Assembly (NCBI RefSeq): GCF_900606115.1 | Contig: NZ_UWPJ01000029.1 | Location: forward strand, 1-64,000 | Source: Pigmentiphaga humi | Lineage (GTDB): Bacteria; Pseudomonadota; Gammaproteobacteria; Burkholderiales; Burkholderiaceae_B | DNA length: 64,000 nucleotides | Direction of reading: 5' to 3' | In this document: one piece after another, positions 25,428-34,115 of the stretch | Numbering within the stretch: the first letter of the stretch is position 1 | Layout: each line of letters begins with the position of its first letter | Made by a program: the position numbers and the translations under genes | The notes under the pieces: generated by a model | What the model was told of the DNA's origin: nothing | Database searches by the model: none | Seen by the model: the letters and a program-made list of their open reading frames with translations, nothing else

Positions 25428-27185
25428 ATGTTCGCAAGCACTTCCCCCTGGGTCCTGGCGTCTACCCTGACCGGCGGCATCGGCCTGTTCCTGCTGGGCG
25501 TCAGCCTGCTCACCGACGGGCTGAAACTGGCTGCCGGCCGCGCGCTGGAGCGCATCCTCGCCGCGTGGACCCGCACTCCGCTGCACGGGCTGGCCACCGG
25601 CGTGCTGCTGACGGCGCTGCTGCAGTCGTCCACCGCCATGACGGTGGCCGCCATCGGCTTCGTCAACGCCGGGCTGCTGGGTTTCGGCCCGGCGCTGTGG
25701 GTGGTGTTCGGATCCAACCTGGGCTCGTCGTTCACCGGCTGGCTGGTCGCATGGCTGGGCTTCGGCCTGAAGATCGATGCGTTCGCGCTGCCCTTCATCG
25801 GACTGGGCATGGCGCTCAGGCTGACCGGCGCAGGCTCCCTGCGCGGCGCCATCGGCACGACGATGACGGGCTTCGGCGCGATGTTCCTCGGCATAGACCT
25901 GCTCAAGGAAGGCTTCGCGGGACTCGGGCCGGAAGCGCTGCCCGTGCTGGGCGGCGGCCTGGCCGGCACGGCGGCGGCGGTCGGCCTGGGGCTGGCATTG
26001 ACGATCCTGCTGCAGGCCTCGTCGGCCACGCTGACGCTCGTGCTTGCGGCGGTGGGGGGCGGCATGATGCCGCTCGAAACCGGGGCCGCCGTGGTGATAG
26101 GCGCCAACGTCGGCACCACGCTGACCGGCATACTCGCGGCGGTCGGCGCGACTTCCAACGCCAAGCGGCTGGCCGGCGCACACGTGCTTTTCAACGTGGT
26201 CACGGCGGCCGTGGCGGTGGCGCTGCTGCATCCGCTGCTGGGCATCGTGGACGTGTTCGCGCGATGGCTGCTGGACACGAGCGACGGCATCACCGAACTG
26301 GTCGTATTCCACACGGCGTTCAACGCGCTCGGCGTCTTGCTGATGTGGCCGCTGTCCCGTCCGCTCTCGCGCTTCCTGCTGGCGCGCTTCCGTTCCGCCG
26401 AGGACGACGCCGACCAGGCGCGCTACCTGGACCGCAACGTGGCGGCCGTGCCCGAACTGGCCGTGCAGGCGCTGCGCAGGGAAACCGCCCGGCTCGGGCA
26501 CCTGGCCCTGGGGCTTGCCGCCGACGCCGTGCGCCTGGCGCCGGGCAGCGGCGCCTGGTCTCCTGCGCCGCCGCAATCGCAGCTGGTTTTGTCGCGCCAA
26601 TTGCAGACGGTCGAGAGGCTGCAGCGCCAGATCGGCAACTTCGTCGTTACGGTAAACCGCAAGGCCATGCCCGCAGGGGCGGCGGCCCAGCTTCCGCCAT
26701 TGCTGCGCGCCGTCGTCTACTACGACACGCTTGCGCGCGCCATGCATCACGTCGGAATGGAAGTGCTGCACTTGTCGCGCGAAGGGGCTGACGCGCCGCG
26801 CAGCCTGCCATGGATCGGCCGGGGCGCGGCCGAGAGCGGACAGCATCCGGGCCGGCCGGCCATGTTCGCCGAGATCGCTTCCGTGGCGGCGAGCGCGCTG
26901 GCGGCTTTCTCCAGCGCCGATCCGGAAGCCGAATCCGTCCCTACGCTGATGGACGAAGCCCGCGACCGCTTCGAGGGCGATTACCAGGCATCCAAGGCTC
27001 GGCTGCTACAGGCCGGAGCCTCGGGCGAATACGAGCTGGAAAGCGTTTCCAACTGGCTGGTGCTGCTCAGCGAGCTGCACCGGGCGGTGGACCAGAGCTG
27101 CAAGGCGGCGGAGGCGCTGGCGCAACTGCCGTCCGTCCTCCCGGAGCGGGTCGGCCATCAGACGCCTGGCGCGGATTCCGCATAG
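25428..27185 (+). CDS. Na/Pi cotransporter family protein
   Basis: A 585-residue inner-membrane protein. The duplicated transport core contains the QSST-type repeats LTALLQSSTAMTVAAIGFVNAG and LTILLQASSATLTLVLAAVGGG, each followed by GSNLGSSFTG and GANVGTTLTG. A cytoplasmic PhoU-like helical domain occupies about residues 340-570. Such proteins (YjbB/NptA type) move phosphate with sodium, often as exporters. The gene is monocistronic and its 3' end overlaps the convergent IpdB-like gene by 28 bases. Confidence 0.9.
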   Translation: MFASTSPWVLASTLTGGIGLFLLGVSLLTDGLKLAAGRALERILAAWTRTPLHGLATGVLLTALLQSSTAMTVAAIGFVNAGLLGFGPALWVVFGSNLGSSFTGWLVAWLGFGLKIDAFALPFIGLGMALRLTGAGSLRGAIGTTMTGFGAMFLGIDLLKEGFAGLGPEALPVLGGGLAGTAAAVGLGLALTILLQASSATLTLVLAAVGGGMMPLETGAAVVIGANVGTTLTGILAAVGATSNAKRLAGAHVLFNVVTAAVAVALLHPLLGIVDVFARWLLDTSDGITELVVFHTAFNALGVLLMWPLSRPLSRFLLARFRSAEDDADQARYLDRNVAAVPELAVQALRRETARLGHLALGLAADAVRLAPGSGAWSPAPPQSQLVLSRQLQTVERLQRQIGNFVVTVNRKAMPAGAAAQLPPLLRAVVYYDTLARAMHHVGMEVLHLSREGADAPRSLPWIGRGAAESGQHPGRPAMFAEIASVAASALAAFSSADPEAESVPTLMDEARDRFEGDYQASKARLLQAGASGEYELESVSNWLVLLSELHRAVDQSCKAAEALAQLPSVLPERVGHQTPGADSA

Positions 27186-27907
27186 CCGTTCGCGCTGCCC
27201 AGCAGGGAATCGGCGAACTGCGGATACAGCTCGCGGATCCGTGGCACGACGTGCTGCCGGATGACATCCAGCATGTCGGCTTCCGGCGGTGCGGTGACGG
27301 GCACATGAGATGGATGATCGAACTCGAAGCCGGTATTCGCCAGGATCTCGTCGATGCCGACGCCCGGGTGCGCGCTCTCGAGTGTGAAGCGTGCCGCGGC
27401 CGGGTCGAACGAAAAGCATGCCTTGCCGGTGAGCAACGTGGTCGGCCCGCCCGTCCGGTAGACATTGGGTGGGCTGGTTCCCGGGGCGGACACGAAATCG
27501 ACCGCGCGCACCAGAGTGCGTGGACTGTGTTCTTCCTTGAACAGAATGATGTTGGGAATCAGCATGTACAGCAGCGGCGCGCCATGGGAACCCGGCCATC
27601 GGACGTCGAAGCGGGGATAGGTCCCGATCCCGACCATGTTGATGTTGGCCTGTCCATCGATCTGCCCCGGACTCAGGAAGAAGGCATCGAGCCGTCCGGT
27701 GGCCGCGCAGTCGAACAGATCGCCGAAGCTGGCGAAGCTGCTGTGCCGCTTGGTGCCCAGAATGCTCACCCGCATGTCGTCCGTGGCCAGGGCTTGCGCG
27801 GCTAGGGCCGCGGCGGCTTGCAGCGGGGAGTTGGCGCCGACCGCCACATGCTTTCTGTCTTTCAGCATGCGGGCGATCGCGCAGACGAAGAATGCGATGC
27901 GTTCCAT
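27158..27907 (-). CDS. CoA-transferase family I, beta subunit, IpdB-like
   Basis: A 249-residue partner of the preceding alpha subunit. Lengths and sequence match the IpdAB pair, which in actinobacteria opens the last ring of steroids as a CoA ester by hydrolysis. Signatures include FASFGDLFDCAATGRLDAFF, SPGQIDGQANINMVG, WPGSHGAPLLYML and SAHPGVGIDEILANTGFEF. A GctB-type ESG segment with the transferase catalytic Glu is not seen; the region reads SILGTKRHSS. It starts directly after the alpha subunit stop with no spacer. Confidence 0.78.
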   Translation of the reverse strand: MERIAFFVCAIARMLKDRKHVAVGANSPLQAAAALAAQALATDDMRVSILGTKRHSSFASFGDLFDCAATGRLDAFFLSPGQIDGQANINMVGIGTYPRFDVRWPGSHGAPLLYMLIPNIILFKEEHSPRTLVRAVDFVSAPGTSPPNVYRTGGPTTLLTGKACFSFDPAAARFTLESAHPGVGIDEILANTGFEFDHPSHVPVTAPPEADMLDVIRQHVVPRIRELYPQFADSLLGSANGYAESAPGV

Positions 27908-28759
27908 TTATCTATCGGCTCCAGGTTCGCCGTGGACATGGCGGGCAAGATATTGCGCGAAGCCTTCCTGGGTCCGGGACGCCTGGGCGTACTCGCGCAG
28001 ATGTCCGGCGTCTTCGGCGTAGTCGGCTCCCATGTGCAGCGGCCAGGCGCCGTTCGGCCGATGGCTCAGGGCGGTGACGTACATGGCGGAAAGCGTGCCC
28101 GGCGCCATCAGTTCGTCCTGGGAAAGATCGCCGTCGTACACCCGCTCGAACGTGATCAATGTCTTGCGCGACGCGTGCGCCAGCGTCGCCAGTTCGCGGC
28201 GCCGGCCTATCCACGCATTGCCGTGGCGATCGGCGAGCGGAACGTGGAAGAGCGAGACGTCGGGGCGGATCGCGGCGACGGCGACGATCGGGTCGTCGTG
28301 CGCGAAGGGATTGGCGATGGTGGCCCATTCGCCGGCGGCAGCGCGGTGGCGGAGGATGTCGCTGCCGAGGATGCCCCGCACCGGCATGAACGGCAGCCCC
28401 TTCGCGGCGGCGATCAGGCCCGCGTGGATCGCCGGGCACGTGCTCTCCTTCACGGTGATCGCGCCGCTGCGCTGTGCCTCCACGAACCGGTTGGCGCGCC
28501 CATGCTCGTAGAGAAGCACGGAGCCCGCCTGGACCGTCGCGACGCAGCCCGCGCCGATCAGCATGTCGGCCTGGATCGAGCCGGCGGGCACCAGGACGAG
28601 CTCGAGCCGCCGGACTTTCTTGCGCACCAGCGCCCGGGCCGCCGCCATCGAAACGCCGCTGAAGTCGGAATCGAATCCGCTCGGCAGCGCGAGGATGTCG
28701 CCGTCCGTTACGTGGGATATCAGTTCATCCAACTCCGTGAATGTGCCGCTTCCGATCAT
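27908..28759 (-). CDS. CoA-transferase family I, alpha subunit, IpdA-like
   Basis: A 283-residue subunit with the CoA-transferase alpha fold: LDELISHVTDGDILALPSGF, VQAGSVLLYEHGRANRFVEAQ, IAAAKGLPFMPVRGILGSDI and LFHVPLADRHGNAWIG. The last of these matches the LGDSHGNA region of IpdA. Glu residues in the ITVKES region could include the catalytic Glu of IpdA-type hydrolases, but this was not proven by alignment. It follows aacS on the same transcript and precedes the beta subunit. Confidence 0.8.
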   Translation of the reverse strand: MIGSGTFTELDELISHVTDGDILALPSGFDSDFSGVSMAAARALVRKKVRRLELVLVPAGSIQADMLIGAGCVATVQAGSVLLYEHGRANRFVEAQRSGAITVKESTCPAIHAGLIAAAKGLPFMPVRGILGSDILRHRAAAGEWATIANPFAHDDPIVAVAAIRPDVSLFHVPLADRHGNAWIGRRRELATLAHASRKTLITFERVYDGDLSQDELMAPGTLSAMYVTALSHRPNGAWPLHMGADYAEDAGHLREYAQASRTQEGFAQYLARHVHGEPGADR

Positions 28760-28820
28760 GTCCACCCTTCCTGTGCAACCTCGTGTGTGTTTTGCGTGCG
28801 CCCTTGCCGCTCCGGCAGGT

Positions 28821-30797
28821 TCACGCAGACTGCCGGGACGGCGCGCTTGCCGGGAAGAACGCAAGCGCCTCCGGGTTCACGAGCGTCGCGCGGTTGCGCG
28901 CCTCTTTGCCGTGGACCGCGTCCCAGACTGCCGCCTCGGATACCTTGCCGGTGGCCGTGCGGGGGATGTCCGGCACCTGGACGATATCGTCCGGAACGTG
29001 CCTGGGCGACGCGTTCTGCCGGATGAGCGCGCGAATGTTCTGCGCCGTCGCATCGTCCAGCGAAAGGCCCGGGTGCAATTGGACGAACAGCAGGATGCGC
29101 GCCTCGTCGCCATCCTGCCGGGCGATCACGACGCTGTCCTGCACCTCGGGCACGCGGGCCACCTGGCGGTAGAGCTCCGCGGTTCCGATCCGTACGCCTT
29201 TTACGTTCAGCGTCGCGTCGGAGCGTCCATAGATGATCACGCCTCCGCGAGGCGTGATCTCGGCCCAGTCGCCGTGCCGCCAGACATTCGGATAGCGGTC
29301 GAAATAGGTGGCGCGATACCGTTCGCCGTCGGGATCGTTCCAGAAGCCGAGCGGCAAGGAAGGAAACGACGAGGTGCACACCAGTTCGCCCTGCCGGCCG
29401 ACGACGGAGCGGCCGGATTCGTCGAATACTTCGACGCTCATGCCCAGCGCCCGCGCCTGTATTTCTCCGGCCCAGATCGCGCCGGTCGGGTCGCCGGTAG
29501 CCAGCGAGCCGAAGGTGTCGGTGCCGCCGACCGGCGAAGCCAGGTGGACGTCGCTCTTGACGCTGTCGTAGACGTAGCGGCATATCTCCGAAGCGAGCGG
29601 AGCGCTGCCCGCCGTGATGTAGCGCAGCGAGGAAAGATCGTGGGTGCGGATGGGCGCCAGGCCGGCATCGCGGACGGCCTTGAGATAGGCCGGCGTCAGG
29701 CGCGCGAAGCTTGCCCGCTCGGCCTCCATCATGTCGAAGAGGGCGCCCCGGTCCGGGTGGAACGGACTGCCGTCGTAGAGCAGAAGCGCGGCGCCGCATC
29801 CCAGGCCGAAGAGCATGAGGTTCCATACCACCCAGCCGGTGGTGGTCCACCACAGCAGCCGATCGTCGGATTTCACGTCGAACTGCAGGCTGTGGTTTTT
29901 CAACGCGGTCAGCAGGGCTCCGCCGGCGCCGTGCACGATGCACTTCGGCACGCCGGTGGTGCCCGACGAAAAGAGAATGAACAAGGGCTGCGAGAAAGGA
30001 AAGCGGGTGAATGCGATGTCGCGCGCCGGGAACCCGCCGATGAAATCGTCCCAGGCCACGGTTCCCGGCGCACTCGTACCCGATGCCTGCCGCAGATAGG
30101 GAGCGACCACGATAGTTTCGATGCTGGGAATCGCCGCAGCGATTTCGGCGGCTTTGCCCAGCGAGTCGAAGGGCTTGCCGTTGTACCAATAGCCATCCGC
30201 GACGAACAGTATCTTCGGCCCGATCTGCCCCAGCCGATCGATCACGGCGGGGGCGCCGAGCTCCGGCGCGCACGAGGACCAGACCGCGCCCAGCGCCGCC
30301 GTGGCGAGCGCGGCGATGATCGCGTGCGGCAGGTTGGGTATGAATCCGGCTATCCGGTCGCCCGGCCGGATCCCGGCGGCCTCGAGCGCCTGGGCCATGC
30401 GCGAGACGGCATCGTAGAGCTCCGCGAAGCTGAGCCGCTGCCGCGTGCCGTTTTCTCCCCGGAATACCAGGGCGTCGCCCGCATCGCGCCGCTTCAGCAG
30501 ATTCTCCGCGACGTTCAGCCGCGCCTGCGGAAACCACTCCGCGCCGGGCATCCGGTCGCGGTTGCGCACGACCTCGCCGCCGCGGGTCTCGGCCACGATG
30601 CCGCAGAAATCCCAGACCGAGCACCAGAACTTTTCGGGCTCGGCGATGGAGAATTGATAGAGCGACGCGTAGTCGGCAACCGGAGCGCCCCAGGCGCTGC
30701 GCACGCTTGCCATGAACGGCTGAAGATTGGCGCTCTCGACCCGGGATGCCGCCGGCACCCACAGCGGAGCCCGGGAAGAGGATTCGTCATTGTGCAT
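28821..30797 (-). CDS. aacS: Acetoacetate-CoA ligase
   Basis: Activates a beta-keto acid (acetoacetate in the archetype) to its CoA ester with ATP. The 658-residue product is the usual AacS length. It has the N-terminal ACAS-N segment ([11 protein letters not shown]), the P-loop [31 protein letters not shown], and the adenylation hinge [19 protein letters not shown]. The catalytic C-terminal Lys is in [10 protein letters not shown]. In this cluster it may activate another acid for the IpdAB-like enzyme. It follows a Bug gene by 11 bases. Confidence 0.88.
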   Translation of the reverse strand: MHNDESSSRAPLWVPAASRVESANLQPFMASVRSAWGAPVADYASLYQFSIAEPEKFWCSVWDFCGIVAETRGGEVVRNRDRMPGAEWFPQARLNVAENLLKRRDAGDALVFRGENGTRQRLSFAELYDAVSRMAQALEAAGIRPGDRIAGFIPNLPHAIIAALATAALGAVWSSCAPELGAPAVIDRLGQIGPKILFVADGYWYNGKPFDSLGKAAEIAAAIPSIETIVVAPYLRQASGTSAPGTVAWDDFIGGFPARDIAFTRFPFSQPLFILFSSGTTGVPKCIVHGAGGALLTALKNHSLQFDVKSDDRLLWWTTTGWVVWNLMLFGLGCGAALLLYDGSPFHPDRGALFDMMEAERASFARLTPAYLKAVRDAGLAPIRTHDLSSLRYITAGSAPLASEICRYVYDSVKSDVHLASPVGGTDTFGSLATGDPTGAIWAGEIQARALGMSVEVFDESGRSVVGRQGELVCTSSFPSLPLGFWNDPDGERYRATYFDRYPNVWRHGDWAEITPRGGVIIYGRSDATLNVKGVRIGTAELYRQVARVPEVQDSVVIARQDGDEARILLFVQLHPGLSLDDATAQNIRALIRQNASPRHVPDDIVQVPDIPRTATGKVSEAAVWDAVHGKEARNRATLVNPEALAFFPASAPSRQSA

Positions 30798-30808
30798 CGG
30801 TGGCAGCC

Positions 30809-31780
30809 TCAGTTGTCCTTCAGGTTCAGCGCTTTGACGACGGGGCCCCATCGGGCGATGTCCTCGGCGACGTAGCGGGTGAATTCGGCTTGTCCTATTC
30901 CCGATGTGGTCAGTCCCACGTCGGCGAAACGCTTGCGGATGTCGGGCTGGCGCATGGCCGTCGTCGCTTCGCGTTCCAGATGGCTGCAGATGCTCGCCGG
31001 CGTATCGGCCGGAGCCGAAATCCCCGACCAGACTTCGCCTTCCACGCCCGGTACGATTTCCGCGAGCGTCGGCGTGTCGGGATATTCCTCCAGCCGGCGC
31101 TTGGACGCGACCGCCAGCAGGCGGATCTTGCCTTCTTTCATGTTGCTCTCGGCGACGGGCAGCCCGGTCAGTATGGCGTCCACGTTGCCCGCGAGCAGGC
31201 CGATCAGCGCGGGGCCCGTCCCGCGGTAAGGCACGTGCAGCATCGAGACCCCCGCTTTCTCCCGCAATAGTTCGCCGGTGAGGTGGCCGATCGAACCGAC
31301 GCCTGCGGACGCGTAGGTGAGCTGGTTCGCCTTGGTGCCGGCCAGGTCCAGGAATTCGCGCATGGTTTTGGCGGGGTGGTCGGCGCGCACGAACACGGCG
31401 TTGGCAAACGTGCCAAGCAGGGCGATGTGCTTGAAATCGCGCATCGGATCATAGGGGGCGCTGGCCGCGAGCATGGGGCCGATCGTCATGGGAGAGGGAT
31501 TCGACAGCAGGAGGGTGTAGCCGTCGGGGTCGGCGCGGCTGACCAGCGAGCCGGCAATGCGCCCGCTGGCGCCCCCTTTATAGTCGACCACCACCGATTG
31601 GCCCAGCCGTTCGGTCAGCAGCGGCCCCACCATGCGGGCGACGGCATCGCTGCCGCCTCCCGGAGCGAACGGAACGACCAGGCGCACCGGCCGGCTGGGG
31701 TAGGGCGCAGGGGCGCCGGAGGCGGCCATGGGGGCGAGGGCCAGGATGGCGCTGCTTCGGAGGAAATCGCGTCTTGACAT
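30809..31780 (-). CDS. Bug-type tripartite tricarboxylate transporter receptor
   Basis: A 323-residue receptor with a Tat-like leader (MSRRDFLRSSAILALAP) rather than an ordinary Sec leader. Family motifs are YPSRPVRLVVPFAPGGGSDA, DYKGGASGRIAGSLV and DGYTLLLSNPSPM. It lies between the signal-less NMT1-like gene and aacS, so probably serves the same substrate. Confidence 0.88.
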   Translation of the reverse strand: MSRRDFLRSSAILALAPMAASGAPAPYPSRPVRLVVPFAPGGGSDAVARMVGPLLTERLGQSVVVDYKGGASGRIAGSLVSRADPDGYTLLLSNPSPMTIGPMLAASAPYDPMRDFKHIALLGTFANAVFVRADHPAKTMREFLDLAGTKANQLTYASAGVGSIGHLTGELLREKAGVSMLHVPYRGTGPALIGLLAGNVDAILTGLPVAESNMKEGKIRLLAVASKRRLEEYPDTPTLAEIVPGVEGEVWSGISAPADTPASICSHLEREATTAMRQPDIRKRFADVGLTTSGIGQAEFTRYVAEDIARWGPVVKALNLKDN

Positions 31781-31825
31781 GGAACCGTTCCGAAAAATGG
31801 AGCCGGCGGGCGGTGCCCGCCGCGC

Positions 31826-32707
31826 TCATTGAGGAAGGAAACGCAAATCTGTGATGGCGCCCGTGTCGAGCGGGACGTCGAAAGCGCCCAGGCGGCGCTG
31901 CATCTCGATCGCCAGCGCCAGGCCGTCGAAGTCGATGGCGCCGTCGTACCGGTAGCCCGGCGCCTCGCGGGCGACGGAACGCTTGACGACGGATGGCTCG
32001 ACGCCGTAGCGGCCGCCGGCGAACTCCGCGAACTCGTCCGGATGGTCGCGGGCGTATTCGTAGCTGCGCGTAGAGGCGCGCAGAACCGCCCGGACCGTGC
32101 CCGGCTCCGCGGCGATGAAGTCGCGGTTCGCAACGATCACGCTCCACTGCATGCCTGGGCAGAATTCGGGTTCCGTAAGCGCCTGCATGATGCGGAACGC
32201 CTTGCGGTGCTCGCCGATCGAGGCAGTGGGCTCCGAGAGCACCGCGGCCTGCAGCTCGTCGCGCTCGACCAGATCGATGACCTGCGGGTAGTCGCTGCCC
32301 AGCCCAACGATGTCCGCCTTGTCGGCCATGCCGTGCCGGCGCAGCAGCAATTGGGTGAACCAATAGCTGCAACTGCCGCGGGACAGGACGCCGATCCGCT
32401 TGCCGGCAAGGTCTTCCCATGACCGAATGTCGCTGCGTGCCACGAAGTATTGCAGCGCGCGTTGGCGTATGCCGCTTCCCACGATCAGGAAGTTGGCGCC
32501 GCGCGCCAGCGCCGTGGTGGCGGGCGGCGAGCCCATTTCCCCGATCTGCAGCGCGCCGGAACTGTACTTGGCTGCGATCTCGGGTCCGCCGTAGGTCACC
32601 TCGACATTCAGGTGCAGGCCTTCGTCGCGGAAGAAGCCCTTGGCAACGCCCATTTGTATGTGGGTGCCGCCCTTGTCTTGCGGCATCCCGTAGGTCAGAT
32701 GTCTCAT
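31826..32707 (-). CDS. NMT1/SsuA-like binding protein lacking a signal peptide
   Basis: A 293-residue protein with the substrate-binding fold of ABC receptors (QMGVAKGFFRDEGLHLNVEV, SSGALQIGEMGSPPATTALARG and DLAGKRIGVLSRGSCSYWF). It begins directly at MRHLTYGMPQDKGG with no hydrophobic leader, so it is predicted to stay in the cytoplasm. It may be a sensor, an enzyme of THI5-like type, or a receptor with a misplaced start; no in-frame upstream codons yield a clear signal peptide. Its neighbours on both sides are Bug receptors that do carry leaders. Confidence 0.72.
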   Translation of the reverse strand: MRHLTYGMPQDKGGTHIQMGVAKGFFRDEGLHLNVEVTYGGPEIAAKYSSGALQIGEMGSPPATTALARGANFLIVGSGIRQRALQYFVARSDIRSWEDLAGKRIGVLSRGSCSYWFTQLLLRRHGMADKADIVGLGSDYPQVIDLVERDELQAAVLSEPTASIGEHRKAFRIMQALTEPEFCPGMQWSVIVANRDFIAAEPGTVRAVLRASTRSYEYARDHPDEFAEFAGGRYGVEPSVVKRSVAREAPGYRYDGAIDFDGLALAIEMQRRLGAFDVPLDTGAITDLRFLPQ

Positions 32708-32765
32708 GCTGGCGTAATGTTTCCTGGTGGATTCCGTGGTCTCCGGGCATGGCGGCCCGGCGGCT

Positions 32766-33755
32766 TTATTTCGATGCGGCCGGCGTCTTCGCGTAGAAGT
32801 CGCGGTCGCGCCGGAAAGTCTCTGCGAACTGTGCCGGCGTAGAGCCGACCGGCAATATGCCCATGGAGCCGAGTTGCCGGGCGATCGCGGGGTCGCGCGC
32901 CGCGGCGGCGGTTTCTTCGGCCAGCACGTCGAGAATGGCCTGCGGCGTGCCTGCCGGGGCGATCAGGCCATTCCAGGAGGTGATGTCGAAGCCGGGGAAC
33001 AGCTCGGCCACCGCCGGGCGTCCCGGCAGCGTCGGCATGCGCTGCGCGCTGGAGGTCGCCAGGAGCTTGATGCGGCTGCTGTTCATATTGGGAATGAGCT
33101 CCGACGCGTTGCCGAAGTACATCTGGACTTCGCCGCTCATCAGCGCGTTGAGTGCGGGCGCGCCGCTCTTGTAGGGTACGTGCAGCATTTGCAGTCCGGC
33201 GCGCTCGGCCAGGGCGGCCGACGCCAGGTGCGAGATGCCGCCGTGGCCGCTGGATCCATACGACACCTTGCCTGGATGCTTCTTGACGTAGTCGATGAAC
33301 TCTTCGAGGGTATTGGCCTCGATCGCCGAGTTGATGCCGATTACGAACGGACCCGCTCCAAAGATGCTGATCAGCGCGAAATCCTTGGCCGGGTCGTAGT
33401 TCACCGGCTGGATAAGCGGCGCGATGATCATCGGCGCGGCGGCGGCGAACATCAGCGTATAGCCGTCGGGCTTGGCGCGGGCCACGGCAGTCGCGCCGAT
33501 GGCGCCGCTCGCGCCGCCGCGGTTGTCGACCACGAAGGACTGCCCCATGCGCTGCGTCAGCCTGCCGGCGAGCAGGCGCGCCATGCCGTCGGTATTGCCC
33601 CCGGGCGCGTAAGGGACCACGATGGTGACCGAGCGCGTCGGCCACTCCGCCGGCGCCGCTTGAGCCGCACATGCCGCCGCGGCGGCGATTCCCATGGCCG
33701 CGCGCGCCAGGGCCCGGATGGTTTTGCGTCTGCCGATGTTCGAATTCCTTTCCAT
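32766..33755 (-). CDS. Bug-type tripartite tricarboxylate transporter receptor
   Basis: A 329-residue receptor with a long leader starting MERNSNIGRRKTIRALARAA and ending near AAPAE. Family motifs are WPTRSVTIVVPYAPGGNTDG, DNRGGASGAIGATAV and DGYTLMFAAAA. It is the first gene of the six-gene minus-strand set that ends with the IpdB-like subunit. A noncoding region of about 360 bases precedes it and contains the likely promoter. Confidence 0.9.
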   Translation of the reverse strand: MERNSNIGRRKTIRALARAAMGIAAAAACAAQAAPAEWPTRSVTIVVPYAPGGNTDGMARLLAGRLTQRMGQSFVVDNRGGASGAIGATAVARAKPDGYTLMFAAAAPMIIAPLIQPVNYDPAKDFALISIFGAGPFVIGINSAIEANTLEEFIDYVKKHPGKVSYGSSGHGGISHLASAALAERAGLQMLHVPYKSGAPALNALMSGEVQMYFGNASELIPNMNSSRIKLLATSSAQRMPTLPGRPAVAELFPGFDITSWNGLIAPAGTPQAILDVLAEETAAAARDPAIARQLGSMGILPVGSTPAQFAETFRRDRDFYAKTPAASK

Positions 33756-34115
33756 GGTGCCCCCCGCTCAGCACGAATGATCAAACTCTCTGCACGGGAC
33801 ACATGCTGGCGGGTAGAAGCATCTTTGGGAAGTAATTTATTCTCCTGAGTTCATGAGTTTTCTGCATCAAGTCGGCCGCTCTTTTCCCAGGGGGCAGCCG
33901 TACAAAATGTTGGACTGACCGGCCGAAAAAGTCGCTTTCGCGCTCCGGCTCCTCTCACCGAGAATCTCGGTGCCCGGCGAGGAGCGGAATGGCCGTCTCA
34001 CCGCTTGCGGGCGTATCAGCCTCGCCGAAGACATGCCCGTTTTTGCGGGAGGCGCTACTCGAGACGACTGTTGAACGCGACGCCATCCGACTCCCGGGGT
34101 GAAACCCCACTCGAA
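33756..34115. promoter_or_regulatory. Divergent intergenic region with a hairpin
   Basis: No gene is seen. The stretch serves the divergent Bug gene and the 2-hydroxyacid dehydrogenase. CACCGAGA/TCTCGGTG (33956-33972) forms a short inverted repeat, with flanking CGCTCC and GGAGCG that extend the symmetry to about 33941-33988. It could be an operator or an RNA hairpin; no regulator gene is adjacent on either side. Confidence 0.4.

Noticed and set aside
31826-32707. Truncated receptor pseudogene
   Set aside because: The frame is complete with normal family length; only the leader is absent, so a real cytoplasmic protein is more likely than decay.
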